This document shows, piece by piece, positions 1-12,789 of a stretch of 64,000 nt of DNA; the first letter of the stretch is position 1; each line of letters begins with the position of its first letter. The position numbers and the translations under genes are program-made. The DNA is taken from NCBI RefSeq assembly GCF_039555335.1, contig NC_092647.1:15734094-15798093 (forward strand). The letters are read 5' to 3'. Source of the stretch: Amphiura filiformis. Lineage: Eukaryota > Echinodermata > Ophiuroidea > Amphilepidida > Amphiuridae. The notes beneath the pieces were generated by a model. The model saw only the letters and a list, made by a program, of their open reading frames with translations, had not been told where the DNA came from and ran no database searches.

Positions 1-1139
1 AAATTAGATCAAAATTTCGGCATATACTGAAGATTTTAAATGCTTAGATTTGTTCCAAGTTTGTGATTTTCGTGACTCGGTTGTCAGAAAACATGCCGAA
101 AATGCATGTTTTGGCTCTTTTTCAAGATATTAGTGAAATAGTGAACTTTTTCTTTTATCTCCAGTTAGGACTAACTAAAGGATTAGGATTTAGCTATGTT
201 TCATTTGCCAAACAGGATAATATTTTTTAATCGCAAAAAAATTAGTTCTGTATTTTTCTGGAATGGGGGGTAGACACTGTTTCTTTCGCAAATTTGAGTA
301 TTTACTTTGTTATGTTTTTCATAAATACAAGAAAAAATAATCCAGATTTGTTAACTCTAACTGTTCTATTTTGTGGATTTTATTTCACTATTTCACTTGT
401 TTCCGCAATTTAGAAGGAAAGGAAATCTTTGTTGTACCATCGGGGTACACGCGAGGAACAACACATCGCGTTTTGTAGTCGCGCAATTTGTTAACGCACG
501 GATACGCTACGCATACGCAACGATTATCTGCATGCGCTGCGCATCTTATGGAAGCACCACGGAAGCACTGATTTAAAAAAAAAACCTTGCGGTCAAAGGG
601 CTCCGTTTTAGCTACTGTGATTTTTTTTCAAGTTCTCTCCCCCGATTTTAACATCAAGATATGAAAAGATTTCGCCCAAACTTTTCAAGGGGCTGTGGAT
701 TTACTCGATGTTCACGTAATGTAAGGAAGAAAGACGAGAAATGCCGCATTCTCCTGTGATCTTTGATCAAAGTGCAAAATGTGACCACTTTAAACTTCAA
801 CTGCCTTTATTTCAATGTTCATTTTCTCGGTAAAATGACGATTTAGGTACACGATAACTCAATGAATACAGCATTTATTAAGCAATTGTGCTCATCATAA
901 AACGCATGATCGACTTAAGAAACGTTTTTCTCATTTTAGTCTATTTCCAATTTTAGGCATCATTTTGTGCAAATAGGCGTTTGTGAATTTTAAAAAGTAC
1001 ATTTTGATGCTTTATAGGCCTATGGTCAATATCTCAAAAAATAAGGCTAATATCAAAAAACTAAAAAAATTTTGGAAAGAGTGTTTTTTTTTGTTATGAT
1101 GTACAGAACAAAAATTGTCAAAAATTCATTTTGTAGGTA
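1..1139. other. AT-rich region, no gene seen
   Basis: Neither strand gives an ORF with recognisable protein sequence or a CTLD exon. There are scattered poly-T and poly-A tracts only. Confidence 0.5.
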
Positions 1140-2745
1140 AAAATCAAACAAATAAAAACAGACATGGAAAATACAATAATATACCAAATTATCTTTCCGA
1201 CTCGTCTCATGCTAAGTCTTATAATTTCCTCTTTTTTGTATTATTTCATTAGGTTTAAAAATGCTATCACCAGTAGATAGGCCTAACGAACAACCTTTCT
1301 CAATTTTTTTGTATTTTACTTGCGGAAAAACTAACAAGCAAACAAATAAATAAATAAACAAACAAAAAACATCAAAACATACTTTCCTAATAGACGTTTT
1401 CTAAATTTGTGAAATATTTTCTGGCCGTAAATAGGCTTTGAGCGGGTTTTTTGAGCAGATGATGCTTGGTGCCGCAAATCACACCGTAAATTCTACCTTG
1501 AGTAGATAACAAACAAACAAGAAATTGGTTCATACAATTCCAAATGGTATCATCAGTAGATAACAAAATATTGTCAACCTTTCTTACTTAGGCCTACTTT
1601 CTTTGTAATTTATCCCAAAAAAAAATCTTTAGTAGATAGCGGAATAAACAAACAAACAAAAAAAACACCTCAAAAACAACCTTTCCTAACAGATGTTTTC
1701 TAACTGTGTGAAATATTTTCTGTTGCTTTATTAGGCCCGCAATGTTATCTTCAAAAGATAGCCGTTTGCGCGAGCGCCTTCCGAGAAAATGATGCAGATC
1801 GTAAATGATGCAGGCCGTAAGTGGGCTCGTATCGCGCGTGTTCACAGATGCATGTCGCAACGGGTGATTTGCAAATCGCACTGTAAATGGTATCTTGAGT
1901 AGATAAAAAAACAAATAACAGACAAACAAACATGAAATATACAAAAACATATCAAATTATCTTTCTGACTCGTCTCATGCTAAGTCTTATAATTTCCTTC
2001 TTTTGTATTATTTCATTAGGTTTTATAATGCTATCATCAGTAGATAGGCCTGACAAAATATATTCAACCTTTCTCAATTTCTTTGTATTTTACTTGAGTA
2101 GATAGCGGAAAAACTAACAAGCAGACAAATAATAACAAACAAACAAAAAACATCAAAACAAACTTTCCTAACAGACGTTTTCTAAATTTGTGAAATATTT
2201 TCTGCGTTGTTTTATTAAGCCCGTAAAGCCGTTTGCGAGTGCCGACAAAATGATGCAGGCCGTAAGTAGAATTTGAGCGCGTTTTTTTGACAGCATATGC
2301 ATGATTCGTGATGTCGCAAAGGGCCTATAATGATTTGCAAATCACACCGTAAATTCTACCTTGAGTAGATAACAAACAAACAAGCAAACAAACAACAAAC
2401 ATGTAGTACAAAAAATATACCAAATGAAATTTCCGACTTCTTTGATTTTTTTAAAAAATTAGTTCATACGGTTTCAAATGGTAGATAACAAAATATTGTC
2501 AACCTTTCTTACTTTCTTAGGCCTATTTTATTATAAAAAACCCGCTATCTTGAGTAGATAGTGGAAAAACAAACAAACAAAACACACCAAAAACAAACGT
2601 TCCTAACAAGAGATGTTTTTCAAATGCGTGAAATGTTTTCTGTTGCTTTATTAGGCCCGCAATGCTATCTTCAGAAGATAGCCGTTTGCGCGCGAGCCTT
2701 CCGAGCTAGAAAATGATGCAGATCGTAAATAATGCATTTCTCGTG
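1140..2745. repeat. Degenerate long tandem repeat region
   Basis: Segments recur at about 770-bp and 925-bp offsets: CTCGTCTCATGCTAAGTC at about 1201 and 1969; CAACCTTTCTTACTT at about 1576 and 2500; CCCGCAATG-(T/C)-TATCTTC at about 1737 and 2656; and GAGTAGATA many times. AAACAAACAAA tracts intersperse. ORFs here are repeat artefacts. Confidence 0.7.
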
Positions 2746-3264
2746 CGTTATTATGCGTCACCGATCAATCAACTTGGCTTATCCGCGCTTGCGCGCAAAT
2801 TACGCGCCGGTACGCGCAATGAACTTTGCGTGGCGCTCTGCGCCACGTGAGTGGTGACTTGCGTAATACGCGATTCAGTTCTTCAAGCCATAAAAAAGTA
2901 AACAAAATTTTAAAAAGACTGAAATTTCAAAATTCATTTAATCTTCGCCAATACTTGTCAACCTCCCGGTTGATTTACGCCAATATGTACACTATTTCCG
3001 TGGTATTGTGTACAAAACCGTTTTATCTTTCATTGTGATTTTTAAGATTGTGTTATTTAAATTGCAAACAAAACATGAAGTTCAATAATGGTGTTTCTTC
3101 TTACTTTTGACTGAAACACACACTAATTTTTCATCTGAATAATCTTAAATCTACTTTTTTTTGCGACGTGCACATTTACTGGTTTGGTATGATAATTTGT
3201 CATTAGAGCTCTTTCACATAAAACAGCATTTGAGGGAGCTCACGACTGAACACAAATCTAAAAT

Positions 3265-3960
3265 GCATAAATGGAGCCGAAAACACCGTGAACCAGGACA
3301 GGAAATCATCTAACAATACATTGTTGTTCCAAAATAATTTAGGCCTAATTCTTGCAAATGAGAGAGCCCAAACTACCAATGCACCAGTAGGCCTACTATC
3401 AAAACAACACGGAGCCGAAACACCGGGAACCACCACAGGAAACCATCCAAAAATGCATTCAATGTTCCAAAATAATTTAAATCTTGCAAAGTAACAAAAA
3501 CATATGAAAGCACAAATCAACCAATGCACAATTACTATCAAAACAACACGGAACCGAAAACATCGGGAACCACCATAGGAAACCATCCAAAAATGAATTT
3601 TTGTTTTTGTTCCACTATAATTTAAATCTTGAAAAATAACAAAAACATCAAAGTACAAACCTGCAAATTCATAATTATTATCAAAACGACCTGGAGCCTA
3701 ACCCCGGGAACCACCACAGGAAACCATCCAAAAATTGCATTTTTGTTCCAAAATAAATTAGAATAATAAAATTAAAAACACATGAAAAAGAAATTCAATC
3801 ATCAGAAATAACTCATTTTTATACAAAATCGTTGTTTTGATTTATTCAAATTACAAAAACAAATGAAAACAAAGATCATGCAATGTTTTGTATGTTCAAA
3901 ACAATATGGAGCCTAAAACACTGGGAACCACCGCTGAAACCATCTAAAATCTCATTTTGT
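3265..3960. repeat. Degenerate tandem repeat, ~140-bp unit
   Basis: Five imperfect copies of a unit containing GGGAACCACCACAGGAAACC and a CATCCAAAAATG block (about 3285, 3425, 3565, 3705, 3925). The antisense ORF across it repeats the same peptides and is not supported as a gene. Confidence 0.7.
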
Positions 3961-4019
3961 TCAAAATAATACAAATCTATAAATCACCAAAAAATGATAA
4001 TGCCAACCCCTGCCAGATT

Positions 4020-4200
4020 GACACTTGCCAACCTGGTACAATTGGCAGATGCCAATGATTTCTGACACTCTGGATATTGATGGCAAATGCCAATTTGGCC
4101 CGTGACTGCAAATGCCTGGTTGTGCGTACCCTTGCACATTCTTCTTGGCCGAACCTGGCAAATGCCACATTGGCATCAGTTGGCAAGTGCCAACCTGGCA
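4020..4200. repeat. Cluster of TTGGCA..TGCCAA palindromes
   Basis: Four palindromes: TTGGCAGATGCCAA (4042-4055), TGGCAAATGCCA (4081-4092 and 4156-4167) and TTGGCAAGTGCCAA (4180-4193). Half-sites lie between them. It sits just upstream of the decayed exon copy. Confidence 0.65.
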
Positions 4201-4250
4201 CTATGTGGCATATTTTCCCTGTGTATATCATTATTTCTTTGTCTCTGTAG

Positions 4251-4343
4251 GGCTGGGTTGCATACCAATATTCCTAACTATGTTGAGAGTGATGATAAAG
4301 CAATGTGGGTTGGTGCTATTATATCATTGTCTTGTTTCTGTAG
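4251..4343 (+). pseudogene. Decayed tandem copy of the CTLD1 first exon
   Basis: After CTCTGTAG the sequence repeats the first ~80 bases of the 4344 exon including its acceptor, offset by 93 bp. Relative to the live exon it has lost two bases in the Cys-Tyr-Tyr region, which breaks the frame and removes the conserved cysteine. It lacks a donor before the next copy begins. Confidence 0.75.
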
Positions 4344-4462
4344 GGCTGGGTTGCATACCAATATTCCTGTTACTATGTTGAGACTGATGACAAATCAAAG
4401 TGGTCTGATGCTATTGACAAGTGTGACGTCAAAGGTGGAGACTTGATGTCCATTGCTGATAG
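4344..4462 (+). CDS. Gene 1 exon: start of CTLD1
   Basis: Phase 0 in, phase 2 out. It begins [13 protein letters not shown] and continues through WSDAIDKC to [10 protein letters not shown], the first half of a CTLD (Tyr/Cys strand, first helix with Cys, then G-x-x-L). The acceptor follows TTTCTGTAG and the donor is AG/GTAAGG. A decayed copy of this exon start lies 93 bp upstream. Confidence 0.85.
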
Positions 4463-7400
4463 GTAAGGCAAGATGTGTTTGCTATTTGATATCATTATTG
4501 CATTTGATTAGGCCTATGTAATCAGTGACGGCACCAGGATTTGGGGGGGGGGGGGCATTGGGGGCAAAGTGAATTTCAGGGGGCAAAATCGACAAATTTT
4601 GTGCAAAATTGCTGCAAAAAGTTGAAATTTACGTAATTTTGGGATTTTTGCCTCAAAAGTGGGGTGCAAGAAAAAAAATTGGCCTAGCTTGTGATTGTTT
4701 GTAACTCCTTATTACATTTAGGAGAGGTGTGGCAAAGAGCACAAATTATTTCTTTTTTCTGAATTTCAGATTTGAGCAATCAGTGCTTGCCAGTCAATTG
4801 GGTTTACAGGACGGTCAAATGTTCTGGATTGGATTCAGTGATTTGGCTAGTCCTGGAGAATATACGTGGAGTGATGGTAGTCCTGTGACATACACACACT
4901 GGGACCAAGGAATGCCAGGTAAATTTATTTCCAGTCAATGGACTAAGGAATGCTCAGTGCTTTATAGCAGAGTTGTTGCTAGAGTGGAAGAGGAGTGTGA
5001 TCATGTGATGGTAAGTCTGTGATATATACGGAATGGGATGAACAAAAATGCCAGTGTTAGAAAGAAGAGAAGGGTTTATGTGATTGTAGTCTGCCTGGGG
5101 TAGTCCAGTACAGTGTACACTCACTGTGTGTGGCAGTTTACGTCTTGAACCCAGCACGGTTGTTTGATGGCATGTAAAACTGAGTCGTTTTTAAGAAAAG
5201 TTAAGAAAAATGATGACGCTATTTATCTAAAATCTTGTTTGCATCTTTACAAGGGGTAGACACTTGTAAAATGGTATAAAACATCAGCAAACAGACTTTT
5301 TATCATGAAATGTAAGGTATAACTCATATTAGTTGACTTATTTAAATTTAAAATATATGTAAATAGCGCCCCCAATTTGCACACAAATGTACAGTTTATA
5401 GAATTAAAATTGCCACAAAAAAGCAGAAAAAGATGAATAATTTGATATAGAAACAAAAATCAATGTTAAAAATGTATATGTGTATATACAGTTTATTAGT
5501 GTGATAGCTGTTGGTATTATTAAGGTCTAGAATTGAACATTATAATAATGTTTTGTTAGAAAAAAATCATAAATGATCACTTTAAACAACAGGACTACTG
5601 ATCCCTGCTGACAGGCGGAAATATTGTTTGCCGACTAAAATTGTTAATTGTTGACCCCGAATTATGTTTGCCAGCTCGCAGAAGAATCTTTACAAAAAAT
5701 CTAAAATTCTTTTTTTTTTTGGTTTAATAGTAACTACTCTTCATCAGTACATGCCCGAATGAACTGCGACAAAGTACTGATGTCACTGTCTCGAGGAAGC
5801 CTAATGAGCAACACATTCAAAAAATTTCAAAAAGTTTTGTTAAAATGCTATATATTGTATTATGATTTGTTAAAATGCTAATATTGTATTATGTTAAAAT
5901 GCTAATATTGTATTAGGTCGCATGTCACAAATAGGTCACCCAAAAATGGAGGAGCCGTAACATGAAAATGCTTTCTTCCCACTTCAAGTTTAGTTTATTC
6001 TAAAAGTATGATACCTATTTTAGAAAGTTTGGTGTCATTTTGTAGATAATTATGTTCTTTGTCAAATGCAAAAAAACCCAAGTCAATTAGACAACTACTT
6101 TGAGATTTATACTTCAATATGTAAGATGTGTCAATGGAGGAGCTGGGGCGGGTGAGCCGGGGCGGGTGAGCCCCCATAGGGTTGTACACAAAATTGTGAA
6201 AATATGGCAAACTTCAAACCTTTGTATCTTAAAAAGTACAACTAGCATGGACACCAAATTGCACATTTATCATCCTAGATTGTTAATCTACCTCATAGTA
6301 GATCAACTGTAACAAAAGATGTAACTAATTAATTGCCTAATTAAATACTAATTAAGACAGTTTTCCCTATATGTTACTGTACAAAGTGTGTACGTAATGC
6401 TCCGACATTTCTAAATGGCCTATCTCTTGCCCGAGTCACCCTGCTTATTCAAAAGTACACATATTTTTAAGGAAATTTGATGAGGAATTCAATTATGCTA
6501 TTAGTTTTAGTGCCAGACATGGAGGAAAAAAGTTTTGATTGATAATGTCATACAAATTGTAAAATTATTTTTTCAATTTTTGACCACCCTGTATGTTTAA
6601 CGCAAGGGATACCAAACTCTTTCTTCCTAATTTGTTGGAAGGGCCCATGCAATGTCTTTCTGAATCCATATTTATTTTGAGCTACATAGCTTTCAGAAAA
6701 AGAAACTATGGGGTTTACCATGACACGAAAGATGCTAATTTTGTTGATGTTCCACCCTGTATATTTCTTACCCACCCTGTATTATGATATTATACTTTGT
6801 TGATTTGGCATCCTTGTAATATAAGCTTTCCAGAAATGTATACTTTTAATGGTCTAAAATGTATTCATTAAAAGTTGTGTTGAAGTGAATCAAGATTGGT
6901 GATATTTTTATCATAAAACAATATGTTACACAAAAGATGACCAATTCATGACATGCGACCATTATGATTTTCAGATAACAGCAATGGTGACTGTGTGGCA
7001 GCTACTTCTGGTGTTGTTGCTGGTATGTGGCAAGATAAAGCATGTTATGATGAATTGAACTATGTCTGTGAGAAAGGAAGAATTGGCTTCACAGCTCCCC
7101 CAGTAACACAACCTCCACCACCAACACAACCCAGCAATCAAGGTTGTGCAACAGGATGGATTGGATATGGGAATAACTGCTTTAGGGTAAGCTTTTGGTG
7201 TCTACCTGCTATGTTGAATATGAAATAAGGGTAAGGGTTGGGGTTAAATCTGACATAATGAACCTAATTGTTTTTAACATAACAAACCTTCAACATAGTG
7301 GGCTGTATCCAAGATTTTGGCTGATATTATATTTGGGTGTAGTGGCCTTTCACAAACTTCATTTTTTGTGGAAAAAAACCCTTCATTTTCTGTTGTTCAC

Positions 7401-10400
7401 AAGAACATCCAGCAAGGACTGGCAGATACATATTTCTTGTTCTCATTGGAAAAAAACATGAAATGCAGATACCTTAATTATTTAATATTTCTTTATTTAA
7501 TTGATTTTAAGTCAAATATGATAATGCATATTATTTTAAATTTTGATTTATTCCACTGTTATTTCATGGTTATTTGAATATTTGTAGCTTTCCAGAGTCT
7601 TAGCTAGGATTTGACAAGTGCCTGTCATTTTCTCCAAAACTACCTGTCCAAACATTGACCCTGAAAACATAAACCAGACATCTGTCCCTTCTGAGGATTT
7701 AACTCAAATAGCTATTGCTATAGCCCTTGATTTATTTATCTGGTCTTGTTTGGAGTTCACAGAACTTATTCAAGCATTATTTTTAGAATTTAGCATATGT
7801 CACAGGCATTAATTTTGCCTATTCCAGGAGTAAATTTTCTGTCCAAAATGATGGGTGAATGGGTGGTTAGCTAACACCCTGATGACAATACAGTTTCAAA
7901 ACTTTAAAAATTAATATCCAACATAATTGAACAGAGAAGTCTTAGAAAAGTTTTTGTTTTTTGATTTTTTTAATCATGATAATTAACATTTTGTTTCTTT
8001 TAAACTTCCCAGGTTGATGAAGTGCCAAATTCGGAAACCTTGTTCTGGGTAGATGCTCAACAACACTGTCGTAACATGGGAGCAGAACTGGCCAGTTTCC
8101 ATAGCGGAGATGAAGAAGACTATGTAAAATCACAAGCTAATGTTATGTAAGTTCATTTTCAGTTTGTTTTCAAACCATTACATTTTGTTTATCACATATT
8201 AAGTTCACATGTCCTCCTAGAAGATCAGTTGAGTGAATGTTCTTAGTCAGTTACCATTGCATTAATAATAATATTTAAATGTGTAAGCTATAAAGTTGAT
8301 GAAATTGTTTATCTGTTTCCAGTACCCCAGGTGCAGGTTTCTGGTTTGGGCTACATGATCAAAGTACCGAAGGTGGTGAGTAGTTTTATTTTAATCACAG
8401 ATGTCAAATAGGACAAATTAGGGATAAACAGCAAGTTTCATATTTCTGAACAATTTGTTTGCAGTTGTTTTTCACAATTGTTATCAATTGAATTTTATAA
8501 AAGAGTGCTTTTGCCAAAAACTGGGGATATTCTTGCTGGGAGTGTGAAACTTGTTTAAGAGTGTTGACAAAAATTATATAGTTATGTGTACACTTTCATA
8601 CTTACTGCCATTTGCATACATGATTTTCATTTTCTTTTTAAGTTGAATAAAATTACTTGACCATATTCTCTCATTCAAATAATTTCCACTTTAGGTTTTG
8701 AGTACACAGATGGTACACCAGTGGATCACACTAATTGGGGCCCAGGTGAACCCAATGACGTAGGGACTGGAGAGGATTGTGTGGAGATGTTTTTGGGTGA
8801 TCGAGGCTGGAATGATATGGATTGTAATTTCTATAGAAGCTGGGTCTGCAAAATAGCAAAAGGTATAAACAGAGAATGCAGTTACTAAATGTATATAGCA
8901 TACTGTGCCAAGTATATGCCCCAGGGGTGATATTTTTTCAATAGGGGACCTTATTAAGGATGAATTTCAATGAACTGGATGGAAGTTTAAGGTATTGGAT
9001 ATCAATATTTGCCCAGTAGTTTATGTGGGACTTTGGAGCACATCAGACACAACAAATTGCATACTGAATATGAGGAATGTCCTGAAGATTTTAATAGGAA
9101 CAAATTTTCTGGCAATTCATATTTGTTATATTTTTGATATTTAACAGTCCTCAAAGTAAAATGTATACATCTAATGATATATACTTTCAGTGTATATGTA
9201 GCTGGGAGGAAAAGCCGTCCATCATTTGAAAATTTTGACCGTTCGTATTGACAATATACATTTGTTCCCAAAAGGACCAGTATTTTTAGGTATTTTAGGG
9301 GGAAAATATATATGTATGTAAAAATATATTGACTATAATATTATGTAAAAGTATATATATAACCAAGGACCTTACCTTGCACACCCGAAGCTGAGCTCCA
9401 AAACTTGGACCCACTTGACATTTTACTATCCAACAGAGACTGGAATTTAATAACACTGGTGAACATGACATGGTCTTCTTTGCAATACACTGGTAGGGAC
9501 AGGGAACTGTGGACGTCCTCGGTTGATGGGTATCCTCGGTTGTGAAGTCATTTTCAGGGGTACATACTTATTTGCAGATCTTTACAAATGTGCCCTGACA
9601 CAAACAAAATGCACTTTGAAACTGTTTGTTATCTTACAAGGGCATTTCGTAACCGGTAACCCACAGCATCGCCCCCCCCCCCCCCCACTTTTCTCAATTA
9701 TACCACTGGAATCCTCTGGCTACTTAATGTTTATGTACAAAAAATGTTCTTGCAGATTAATTTACTTATTTGGATATCTACTGAAAAATGTCAAAAAAAG
9801 AGGATGCTAGGATCACGAAATACTCCTGTAAATCTGTTTAAAACAGGTAGCTTTTCACCTTTTTGTATTTTTTTTCCATAGGTGTTGTACCCTACACTAC
9901 TCCAGCTCCACCTACCCCTTCTCCTTGTAAGTATATAAAACAATATTATTACACTGTTAGCTGGGAGGTTAAATTGGCTGTTAATAAGTATGCAATACAA
10001 TTGAATATATGAATACAAAAGCCACCTAAGTCCATACTTAAACCAAATTGAGTTAAGCATGGGAAAGTGTTGCTTTACATAGGCCTGTCATATGTATGAA
10101 AGAACAAGTAAAATTTTATCCTCTGTGTCTATTGAGCATGTGAAAAATAGCATGTATGAAAGAATCACCCAATTCCATGATTTGAGTCTTGTAACACATT
10201 GATTAAAATCCAGTATGTATAAAAGTCCACTTGTAACACATTCATTGCTAGAGAGTGACTTTTGAAAAAAAATGGGTTTAATAAAAGAAAGTGTGTGGTT
10301 TATATTACATGGCAGAATGCTTATCAACATTATACATACCTGTGCGCTTTATTTTGTATTATCTTACTAGTGGTAATCTCATTCTAACATTGTTGTCTTT

Positions 10401-12728
10401 GTATATGATTCAAAAAACCACCTAAGTCCAAAATTTAAAATGAACCCCACGAAGTCCCTGAAATGCTAATCGTCATACCTAATACAGGTTAATCCACTCA
10501 TTTGCACGTAAAACTTACCATATTGACCAGGTAAATCTAACTGAAGGAATTAAAATGATACACAGGTTTTTCTCTCAAAATCACTTCCCATGGACTTAGG
10601 TGGCTTTTGTATTCATGTATTCAATTATTACACTCCTGGCAGGAGGTGAAATTGGCTGTTAGTAAGTATACGATACAATTATTGCACTCTTAGCTGGTAG
10701 GTCAAATTGGCTGTTACTAAGTATACAATGTAATTATTACACTCTTAGCTGGGAGGTGAAATTGGCTGTTAGTAAGTATGCAATACAATTATTACACTCT
10801 AGGCTGAGAGGTTAAATTGACTGTTAAGTATAAGAAACAATAATTATTACACCCTTAGCTGGGAGGTAAAGTTGGCTGTTAGTAAGTTAAGTATATGATA
10901 CAATTATTACACTCTAGGCTGGGAGTTTGAAATTGGCTGTTAGTAAAGATACGATACAATTATACATTCTTATGGGAGGTTAAATTGGCTGTTAATACAG
11001 GGTGTATCAAAATGATTGGTACCGGGCTATGTGACATTTTCAAAAATATATCAAAATTATAAAATTGCTAATTAATATAGTTTTTGTACTATAAATAGAA
11101 AGGGGCATATGTTAACTTATTGATCTATTAATCTGAAGTTAATAGGTTGATGCATCTGGGAGCTATTGCCATTTAAACGAAGATCGACGTAATCATGGTT
11201 TGAGTTACACAACACAAGATGAATAGGTTCACTGCTTGAACCATTTATTGCATACATATTCTTCAATATCTCACCTCAGTATACATAACATAAAATTGCT
11301 TAACACATGCTTTTAGAAAGATAGTTCCTGAAGTCCCTGCCTTCCGACTCTGGCAGTGTGAGGTGAAGCCCTATCGTGAAAGAACTTTTAATTGGGTCCA
11401 TTCTGCAACTGCCCATATCAAATATTGAAGCATTGCAAGTTATAGCATGTTTGCATGGGATACGCCTTGCTCTTAGAAACTGTCTCCTAAATCTTCTCTG
11501 CACTTCTTCATAGCTTCGTGTCGACCAGTAATTCTTAACTATGAATGCACACTGAAGTGTGGAATATTGTGGACCCATTCCAATAACTTTTACCAGGTCT
11601 AAACTAACCTACACTGTCTACAGTCTATAGCCATTCTGCCACACCATCTACTTGATACACAAACTTCTGTCACCCCACCTAAATTATTCAAGTCAATAAT
11701 ATTACTCTCAAGCAATAAATATTGATTATTACATTAATATATAATTATGAATGAAGAAATAGGCAAGGAAAATATTAAACATTTCCATGATTTTCAACAT
11801 ATCATCCTCACAAGGTATTTGCAGTAAAATAGAGCTTTGAAAATGGTGCGCTACTGATCCAGCGTTACGATGAAAAGTGTAAAAACACCTACTTTCCTTT
11901 AGAATCATGTAACTTCTGAATCGAATATGCTATCTTTATGATCTAAAATTCTTAAAGAAGATAAAACTACTATAATTACAAATATTTAAACAATTAACCC
12001 CAAACTGGTGCAAAAAGTAGATAAAAAATTCGGCAAAAAATGAGAAGTCTTCGGTACCAATCATTTTGATACACCCTGTAATATGTTTTGAAAATCACTG
12101 GTTGCACATGTGTACAATATCACTCTGATTGCCCCTGGGTTTCTACTGAGCATGATAATCGGTATTACTCCAAACCAAACCACATCAACCATCAACCTTT
12201 GCCCAGTAGAAACACGCTTGCCTGATTATGTCTTTGCTGTGTATTTCAGATCCTCCATGTCCTTCTAACTCTGAATGGATGTTGCGTGGAGACTACTGCT
12301 ATTATTACAGTGCAGAGATTGATGATAGAAGAGGCTGGGTGGAGGCTAACAGTTACTGTATGGATAATGGAGGCTATCTAGCATCAGTACATGCAGATGG
12401 AGAGAACGACTTCCTGACAGATATTGTAAGTTGTAAACTTATAGCCCTAATGTATGAAAATTTGTATTAAAAAAGGCTCAAAATTTCTGAAAAACATTCC
12501 ACCCTGGATATAAATGTTTGTGCGCACAGAAACATCCAACATTAAAGCCATAATGTATGGATTCCATCAAATTTGTATTTTGTTACTCTCTACTCAAATT
12601 GCTGAATTAATAGTACCAGAAGAGCAATATCTGGATATGCAAAAGTTGCAGGCCTTTTCGTAAAGAGTAGGGGATCAGCCCGGGCCTGTTGTCTGTCACA
12701 CTCAGCATTGAGGTCAACTTGCGCTGCC

Positions 12729-12789
<61 letters not shown>

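Noticed and set aside
3203-3658. 151-residue minus-strand ORF
   Set aside because: It runs across the ~140-bp tandem repeat and repeats its own peptides; no family features.
10620-10995. CRISPR-like array (regular ~60-bp repeats)
   Set aside because: Eukaryotic minisatellite: the whole unit repeats, with no unique spacers.
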